From: Amoebophrya sp. AT5.2
Taxonomy: Eukaryota > Sar > Dinophyceae > Syndiniales > Amoebophryaceae
DNA length: 13,551 bases
NCBI GenBank assembly: GCA_005223375.1
Contig: RXOD01005536.1
Location: 1-13,551, forward strand
Direction of reading: 5' to 3'
Of the stretch, positions 10,901 to 13,551 are shown one piece after another. The translations under genes and the position numbers were made by a program. Position 1 is the stretch's first letter. Every line of letters starts with the position of its first letter. The notes under the pieces are model-generated. The model ran no database searches. It saw only the letters and a program-made list of their open reading frames with translations, and had not been told where the DNA came from.

Positions 10901-13494
10901 GGTTCTGTGACCACGCAGCGCTACGGGCAGATGGACATTCTCCCCACCACTCCGGGACGCAGCTACGACCTGTGCTGGCGTATCCAGGATCCGCCGATCA
11001 ACTTTTCGCCCTACACCCCCAAGTACGGCAACACCGGCGTGAAGGTGTTCATCCGCCCCCTGGTGCATTTTGTGAACGTCACGGGCATCGACGTGAGCTC
11101 AGCGACGGTGGAGGTGATCCAGGAGGCGACCAGTCTGTTCGCGTGCCAGCCGCTGCTCACGGGGCGCGAGGCGGAGAGCAACTTCATCCTGATTCCCACG
11201 TGGATCCGCAACCGCGGCAGCCAGGCCGCCGCCTGGCGGTCGGTTTCCGCCCAGGAGGCGTTCGAACAGTACGGCGTGAGCAGTGACGTGCCGCTGTACC
11301 GCGGCCTCGTGCCGCTGAGCAAACTGACCCCCGACCTGTCCTACACCGTCTACTGCGCGGCGCAGCAAAACGAAGACGAACTCTGGGTCCGGACCTTCAA
11401 GACCAAAGTGCCGACGATCCTGGGCGCGAAGCTGCGCCTGCACGAGATCCAACAAGGCAGCCTGCGGTCGCCGTACCATAGGAAGGGACCAGGTGGTAGT
11501 TGGGTGCTGTGGTGGAGGGTACCTAGTAACTGCTAGGCGATGTAGATGTTGGAATTGGATCTCGATCTCCACGTCCACTTGGGTGGCGGATTGTCCTAGG
11601 AGGTGGCGAGTGCCGCGAGGCGCTCTGAGCCGCCAAATTGATGTGCCGGGCGGTTTCATCAGAGATGCCCCATTGTGGTTGGGGTAGGGAATGGCGTCGG
11701 GACTCGGGAAGTGAGTCGCCGAGAGCTGGAGGGAAATGCTCGTGGAAAGCCACTAAAACTACAGTGGTGATGGGCCTGAAAGCAAGGCAAAAGAGGCCGC
11801 CCATGGTGGCGATTGGTTGTCGGCCGCTATAGGCTGCAAGAGTGCTAGGCCAGCCGACCGCGAAAAGCCGCCTCTCCTCCACCTGGTGCCGATCTCTTTT
11901 TAGGACCACCAAGAAAGGGCACCCGCAAGAAAGAGCCCCCCTAAATTTCACTTACCCGTGCTTAGCTGCTTACCACTTGGTCCCACCATATACCACAACG
12001 GACTGGTGATCCGCGCGACAGTAGACGGCGCGACCTTCGTGCAGTGCCGATTGGCGGGGGCGAACAGGCTGTACTTGTCGGCATCGCCGTCGGCGCGGGA
12101 GAGGGAAGCTGCGGATGGAAGTACGGTACCACCGACGGGCGGAGTGCTGCACAAAGGTACCTCCGCGTGAGTGGTTTAGTCAGAGTCAGGCTGAAGGCGA
12201 GTTCGTGCAGAAGATGGTATGCTGCAAGGGCCGCAAGTTTTGATCTTTCGAATTTTCACTCAGGTCCGTCGTGTTTCGCGCCTGCCGCGGCCACCCCTTA
12301 CCAGCTTTCCGATTTTCTGTACCCGGAGGTGGGTCCCGAAAACGGTACTGCCGCTGGATGTGGGTACTCGAATCTGACCTATTGTCCGGACTACTGCAGT
12401 GTGGGCATTGACGGGCTCCACCCTGCCTCCGACTACGACTTCGAGTGCTGGTCGCTGTCTGTTCCCAGCGAGCGCGTGAACGGCACCGGGCGCACCGCTA
12501 CCCCGCCCCTCGCGTGCGGCGGCTTTCTTTGTGTGGCGCTCGACAGCACGGGCGCCGTGCTGACGGAGTGGAACGTGACGGCGACGCGTTTTCTCCCCGT
12601 GCCCAGCGGGATGCCGATGCGGACGGTGGACACGAACGGGCGCACGAGTTGCGGCGTGATCGCCGCTGACGTGCGCGTGGACGTGGTGATGACGAACCAC
12701 CACGTGGAGTGCGTCGGCGTCCAGGCTATGGGTCAGGGACCAGGTGGTAAGTAGGCAAGTGCTGGTAAGGGATTTTTATTTTTGGGGGGAGCTCTACTTC
12801 GGGGTCCCTTTTGGCTATGTCCTCTGCAACCCCCTGCAGCTGGCAATAAATCGCAAGAACCCTAGGCGCCACGTTTTGCCCTGCTTTCAGGCCCTGTTGC
12901 CATTCTTGTAAGTGGTTTTCCACTACCGCCTTCCCCGACCTCCCGGTGGCTCATCTCCCGACGTCGCACCCCCCGTCCTACCCCCCACCCTTATCTACCC
13001 TCTAACTACCCTCACAATGGGGCATCTCTGAAACCGCCCGGCGCGAGCGCCTTAATCGGCACGCGCCACCTAGGGCAATCCGCCACGACCCATGTGGGTA
13101 GCACTAGTACGCCTACGCGGCGTAAGCTAGTACGTATGCCACTTGCTTTACTTTGTTCTTACCACCTGGCCCCTGCATAAAGGCCTCTTTGTTCGACGAC
13201 CGGACGCAGCCGTTCTTCAGCGTCGCGCTCGGCGAGTTCCACAAGTGCGGCGTGAAGCGCGGGCTGATCTCCACGCTGGAGTGCGCGGGCGAGGACCGGT
13301 GGGGGCAGCTGGTCACGCTGCGCGGTGCCGAACTCACCACGAACTACCTCGAGGTCTCCTGCGGCTGGACGCACTGCTGCGCGCTGAGCGCGAGCTTTGA
13401 GTTGAAGTGCTGGGGCTACCTCCCGAGCGAGGTGCCGAGCCCGGAGCGGACCGGGACGAAGTTTCTCCAGATCGCGGCGGGCCGAGGCTACTCT
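404..13494 (+). CDS. Giant modular secreted-type protein, internal part of gene (at least 11 exons)
   Basis: One reading path runs through about 11 exons: ~404-4989, 5248-5613, 6102-~6500, ~6872-8297, 8391-9179, 9461-10245, 10399-10612, 10805-~11484, ~11985-12156, 12264-~12736, ~13183-13494. Frames agree across all six short GT-AG introns. A recurrent module carries a Tyr-x-x-Cys motif, often continuing as Cys-x-Asp-x-Asp-Gly (for example YYYMCLDLDG at 6325). It is often preceded by Leu-x-Pro-Gly and followed by a Tyr-[Val/Ile]-Ser-Pro segment. The Cys of this motif falls at 443, 1280, 1856, 2861, 3626, 4028, 4685, 5498, 6334, 7158, 7959, 8394, 8775, 9102, 9746, 10973, 11354 and 12446. A LamG-like domain and RCC1-like repeats follow. 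Many N-x-S/T sequons indicate passage through the secretory pathway. Start, signal peptide and C-terminus lie outside the window. The family is not recognised and no function is assigned; an extracellular adhesion or surface role is a guess from the domains. Confidence 0.85.
4990..5247 (+). other. Spliceosomal intron, 258 nt, phase 2, no in-frame stop
   Basis: The donor is AG|GTACGC and the acceptor TTTTTGCAG|GTA. The interior is much more AT-rich than the exons. Its translation is basic and lacks the module pattern, although it has no stop and its length is a multiple of three. AG at 5065 would be out of frame. Confidence 0.78.
5248..5613 (+). CDS. Exon 2: single module
   Basis: The exon begins after TTTTTGCAG and reads YCTSECDHGAGFLRPVEL, continuing to YYAVCLDTG with Cys at 5498. 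It ends inside the left terminal repeat of the next family-1 element. With the donor GTAAGTA at 5614 the last codon is split (phase 2) and joins a C at 6102 to give Cys. A shorter exon, with excision of the whole element near 5596-5603, also keeps frame and cannot be excluded. Confidence 0.7.
5931..5958 (+). repeat. Shared core of family-1 elements (28 identical bases)
   Basis: Positions 5931-5958 and 13017-13044 are identical. The reverse complement occurs at 11645-11673 with a 3-nt insertion, and in decayed form at about 16-43. This is the strongest internal evidence that the four introns share one origin. Confidence 0.9.
5940..5980. repeat. Perfect 14-bp hairpin inside family-1 element
   Basis: CTCTGAAACCGCCC (5940-5953) is the exact reverse complement of GGGCGGTTTCAGAG (5967-5980). 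The intervening bases can extend the stem with G-C and G-T pairs down to a TTC loop at 5959-5961. The left arm is conserved in the copy at 12736. The copy at 11485 has an imperfect version. Confidence 0.9.
6102..6500 (+). CDS. Exon 3: module with YYYMCLDLDG motif
   Basis: The frame reads FVLGNAEYIWFDCDGC from 6103, then the module motif with Cys at 6334. The start is set by the AG at 6100-6101 (CTTCATAG), which is in frame with the donor at 5614. The 3' edge lies at the family-2 element. A GTTAAG donor at 6501 would end the exon at 6500 (phase 2). The frame also remains open into the element, to 6732, but that extension translates element repeats and is not coding. Confidence 0.75.
6564..6680 (+). 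repeat. Degenerate tandem repeats, unit about 11-13 nt
   Basis: There are repeated units resembling CTTGTATTTGGTC and CTCGTATTTTGTG, for example near 6566, 6613, 6627, 6650 and 6663. A second block with the same unit lies at 6754-6795. All lie inside the family-2 element. Confidence 0.75.
6754..6795 (+). repeat. Second block of the TTGTATTTGGTC-like repeat
   Basis: There are three degenerate units: CTTGTATTTGGTC, TGATATTTCGT and CTCGTATTCGGTCC. They belong to the same repeat as the block at 6564-6680 and are separated from it by about 75 nt of unrelated sequence within the element. Confidence 0.7.
6872..8297 (+). CDS. Exon 4: two modules, long linker
   Basis: The frame reads PVNKVYWMLELDRC from about 6873. 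Modules have Cys at 7158 (YYYRVC) and 7959 (HYELCVRR). Both are followed by a Ser/Asn-Pro segment at 7215 and 8016. The exon start is uncertain. It is 6872 if the GT-AG pair 6501-6871 is used, or 6861-6864 if the whole element is removed at its flanking CCG repeat; both keep frame. It ends AAG at 8297 before GTCCTT (phase 0). Confidence 0.78.
8298..8390 (+). other. Spliceosomal intron, 93 nt, phase 0
   Basis: The donor is AAG|GTCCTT and the acceptor TTGTACAG|ATG. It contains an in-frame TGA (8325). Splicing rebuilds TYKMCVDVDG, the conserved module motif. Confidence 0.9.
8391..9179 (+). CDS. Exon 5: three modules
   Basis: The exon starts MCVDVDG directly after GTACAG. Joined to the upstream GGQTYK it rebuilds the module motif exactly, which is strong support for the 8298-8390 splice. 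Further motif Cys residues are at 8394, 8775 (WYRICYDYDG) and 9102 (YRMCLS). It ends SPLEN at 9179, phase 0. Confidence 0.85.
9180..9460 (+). other. Spliceosomal intron, 281 nt, phase 0
   Basis: The donor is AAC|GTACTG and the acceptor AAACACAG|ATT. It contains TGA at 9286 and an AATAAA that is not taken as a poly(A) signal. CGCGGCCAGC occurs twice (9267 and 9324), with its inverted core TGGCCGCG at 9314-9321. Splicing restores the 23-residue spacing of the module. Confidence 0.82.
9461..10245 (+). CDS. Exon 6: module plus first half of LamG-like domain
   Basis: The exon starts INQMTVLPLEF after ACACAG. Joining it to SPLEN upstream places the Cys at 9512 exactly 23 residues after the Ser-Pro Ser, the same spacing as in three other modules. 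A module motif (HYSMCVINNG) has its Cys at 9746. From about 9911 the sequence changes to a LamG/concanavalin-like fold (MTVCAWFQM, HHLCGVW, LFLDGRQC). The exon ends CC before GTACCT at 10246 (phase 2). Confidence 0.83.
9911..10570 (+). other. LamG / concanavalin-A-like lectin domain (split by an intron)
   Basis: Ordered hallmarks are seen: MTVCAWFQM (beta strand with Trp), HHLCGVW (the 'HhvagvW' strand), MKLFLDGRQC (the 'lYlDG' strand), YTMIGS, and EGSIWDARLYDEP (the final 'GxIdevriYxxaL' strand). The intron at 10246-10398 falls between the LFLDG and IGS strands. LamG-like domains commonly bind glycans or proteins outside the cell. The ligand cannot be told from the sequence. Confidence 0.75.
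10246..10398 (+). other. Spliceosomal intron, 153 nt, phase 2, splits LamG-like domain
   Basis: The donor is CC|GTACCT and the acceptor CGTCTCAG|GTACC. GTACC is present at both ends (10246-10250 and 10399-10403). An in-frame TAG lies at 10328. Confidence 0.88.
10399..10612 (+). CDS. Exon 7: second half of LamG-like domain
   Basis: The exon reads YRETGMMEKEWDYLYTMIGS and then EGSIWDARLYDEP, a typical terminal LamG strand with DARLYD, followed by LIEQIYEEG. The frame is kept by the 153-nt intron upstream. The exon ends GAC at 10612 before GTACTT (phase 0). NTTD contains an N-glycosylation sequon. Confidence 0.85.
10613..10804 (+). other. Spliceosomal intron, 192 nt, phase 0
   Basis: The donor is GAC|GTACTT and the acceptor ATGCACAG|GTCC. 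It holds in-frame TAA, an A-rich stretch near 10650, CTCGTC repeats near 10667 and a TTC-rich pyrimidine tract at 10748-10772. Confidence 0.87.
10805..11484 (+). CDS. Exon 8: two FN3-like modules
   Basis: The exon starts VHFFCYVPCIGSK after CACAG. It contains TPGRSYDLCWR (Cys 10973) and LTPDLSYTVYCAA (Cys 11354). The latter resembles a fibronectin type III F/G-strand region (Leu-x-Pro-x-x-x-Tyr). Coding potential fades near LHEIQQGSLRSP (~11470). The 3' boundary is unresolved: candidates are GTACCA at 11473, GTAGTT at 11496, or the element edge near 11481-11485. Confidence 0.78.
11485..11984 (-). mobile_element. Family-1 intronic element, complete, reverse orientation
   Basis: The left TIR GGGACCAGGTGGTAG (11485-11499) pairs with the right end CTTACCACTTGGTCCC (11969-11984). 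Here the doubled end (CACTTACCC at 11950) is on the right, as in the copy at 1-401. The interior reverse-complements the core of the 5603 and 12736 copies (11645-11673). Flanking ACCATA occurs at 11475-11480 and 11985-11990, a possible target-site duplication separated from the left TIR by GGAA. Removing exactly one ACCATA plus the element (510 nt) would not give the favoured downstream frame. Canonical in-frame alternatives are 11473-11965 and 11496-12021. Confidence 0.8.
11985..12156 (+). CDS. Exon 9: short strand-rich segment
   Basis: The frame reads TIYHNGLVIRATVDGATF and continues to VLHKG, with G/C-rich third positions. A different frame is also open across this stretch, but it gives a Gly/Arg-rich sequence unlike the rest. 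The exon ends AAAG before GTACCT at 12157 (phase 1). The 5' edge depends on how the 11485-11984 element is removed. Using AG at 12021 would lose the first 12 or so residues; using AG at 11965 would add TIR-encoded residues. Confidence 0.6.
12157..12263 (+). other. Spliceosomal intron, 107 nt, phase 1
   Basis: The donor is AAAG|GTACCT and the acceptor TTCACTCAG|GTCC. Removal moves the reading frame from that of 11985-12156 to that of 12264-12736, both of which look coding. AGGT is present at both splice sites. Confidence 0.82.
12264..12736 (+). CDS. Exon 10: FN3-like strand and start of RCC1-like repeats
   Basis: The exon starts with the GT that completes a Gly codon, then PSCFAPAAATPYQLSDF. 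LHPASDYDFECWSL (Cys 12446) is the last module-type motif. After it come CGGFLCVALDSTGAVL and TSCGVIAADV...HHVECVGVQAMGQ, resembling RCC1/BLIP-II-type propeller blades. The exon probably ends at MGQ (12736), where the next family-1 element starts. The frame runs on through TIR-encoded residues to a TAG at 12752. Confidence 0.75.
12736..13173 (+). mobile_element. Family-1 intronic element, complete, forward orientation
   Basis: The left TIR GGGACCAGGTGGTAAG (12736-12751) matches the inverted right end CTTACCACCTGGCCCC (13158-13173) at 15 of 16 positions. It has the same orientation as the 5603 copy, with a second GGTAAG just inside the left end. It shares with that copy a core of 28 identical bases (13017-13044) and the CCCTGCTTT-CAGG block near 12880. 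The donor GTAAGTA at 12747 has no nearby in-frame AG except 13126, which would put the right TIR into coding sequence. Excision of 12737-13182 keeps frame but is not GT-AG. Confidence 0.82.
13183..13494 (+). CDS. Exon 11: RCC1-like repeats
   Basis: The exon reads ASLFDDRTQPFFSVALGEF, then HKCGV, ECAGEDRWGQ, SCGWTHCCAL, LKCWGYL, and FLQIAAGRGYS. This is the repeating pattern of RCC1-like blades (ValxxGxxHxCxL ... CysTrpGly). It stops at an in-frame TAA (13495-13497) inside the next family-2 element, just where the repeat predicts another Cys. The exon is therefore taken to continue downstream after splicing. Confidence 0.75.
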
Positions 13495-13551
13495 TAAGGA
13501 GAGGGTGAACCCATTTGCCTGAGCATTGTTCAGGTGGTGGCGGGCTTGTAG
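13494..13551 (+). mobile_element. Family-2 intronic element, left end only
   Basis: TTAAGGAGAGGGTGAACCC (from 13494) aligns with the left end at 6502 and stays similar for about 55 nt to the window end (shared GCATT, GGTGG and ACTTG-like blocks). It interrupts the RCC1-repeat frame with TAA at 13495. Unlike the first copy it is preceded by C rather than G, so it does not form a GTTAAG donor. Confidence 0.7.

Larger units (their letters stand above)
12508..13494 (+). other. RCC1-like beta-propeller repeats (interrupted by an intronic element)
   Basis: There are at least four partial blades: CGGFLCVAL (~12520), TSCGV...VECVG..AMGQ (~12645-12736), FFSVALGEFHKCGV...ECAGEDRWGQ (~13210-13310), and LEVSCGWTHCCAL...LKCWGYL (~13345-13425). 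A fifth begins at FLQIAAGRGYS (~13460). Propellers of this kind need several blades, so the domain continues past the window. The match is by pattern only. Confidence 0.7.

Noticed and set aside
12044..12263. Open frame from 12044 through the 12157 intron into exon 10
   Set aside because: Its sequence is Gly/Arg-rich, and the alternative frame with a clean GT-AG intron gives a protein like its neighbours. It is kept only as an alternative linked to the ACCATA excision at the 11485 element.
1..13551. Transposase or other autonomous genes within the elements
   Set aside because: No element holds a frame longer than about 110 residues with recognisable motifs, so they look non-autonomous.

Overview
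The window is an internal piece of one very large, intron-containing eukaryotic gene on the + strand. It runs off both ends of the window. The exons are GC-rich and prefer G or C at third codon positions. They encode a secreted-looking protein built from many copies of a Cys/Tyr module, followed by a LamG-like lectin domain, more modules, and RCC1-like propeller repeats. N-glycosylation sequons are abundant and no transmembrane segment is seen in the exons. No bacterial features (operons, Shine-Dalgarno sites) are present. The likely source is a protist. Transposon-like introns with terminal inverted repeats and unusual splice boundaries recall the introner elements described in some marine protists, including the parasitic dinoflagellate Amoebophrya. 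That assignment is inference, not something the sequence proves.

Layout. Positions 1-401 are the right part of an intronic element (family 1, reverse orientation). A long exon covers ~404-4989, followed by a 258-nt intron and an exon at 5248-5613. A family-1 element (forward) lies at 5603-6090, then an exon at ~6102-6500. A family-2 element lies at 6502-6858, then exons to 11.48 kb separated by four short GT-AG introns (8298-8390, 9180-9460, 10246-10398, 10613-10804). A family-1 element (reverse) lies at 11485-11984, then exons around a 107-nt intron (12157-12263). A family-1 element (forward) lies at 12736-13173, then an RCC1-repeat exon. At 13494 the next family-2 element begins and is cut by the window end.

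The most interesting signal is the introns rather than the protein. Six of the twelve visible intervening sequences belong to two unrelated-looking families with terminal inverted repeats. Family 1 occurs four times, twice in each orientation, and the copies share internal sequence including a core of 28 identical bases. Several copies have no obvious in-frame GT-AG solution at their edges. This suggests either non-canonical splicing of whole elements or recruitment of flanking splice sites. The six ordinary introns are different: they start GTAC in five of six cases, and most show a short direct repeat around both splice sites.
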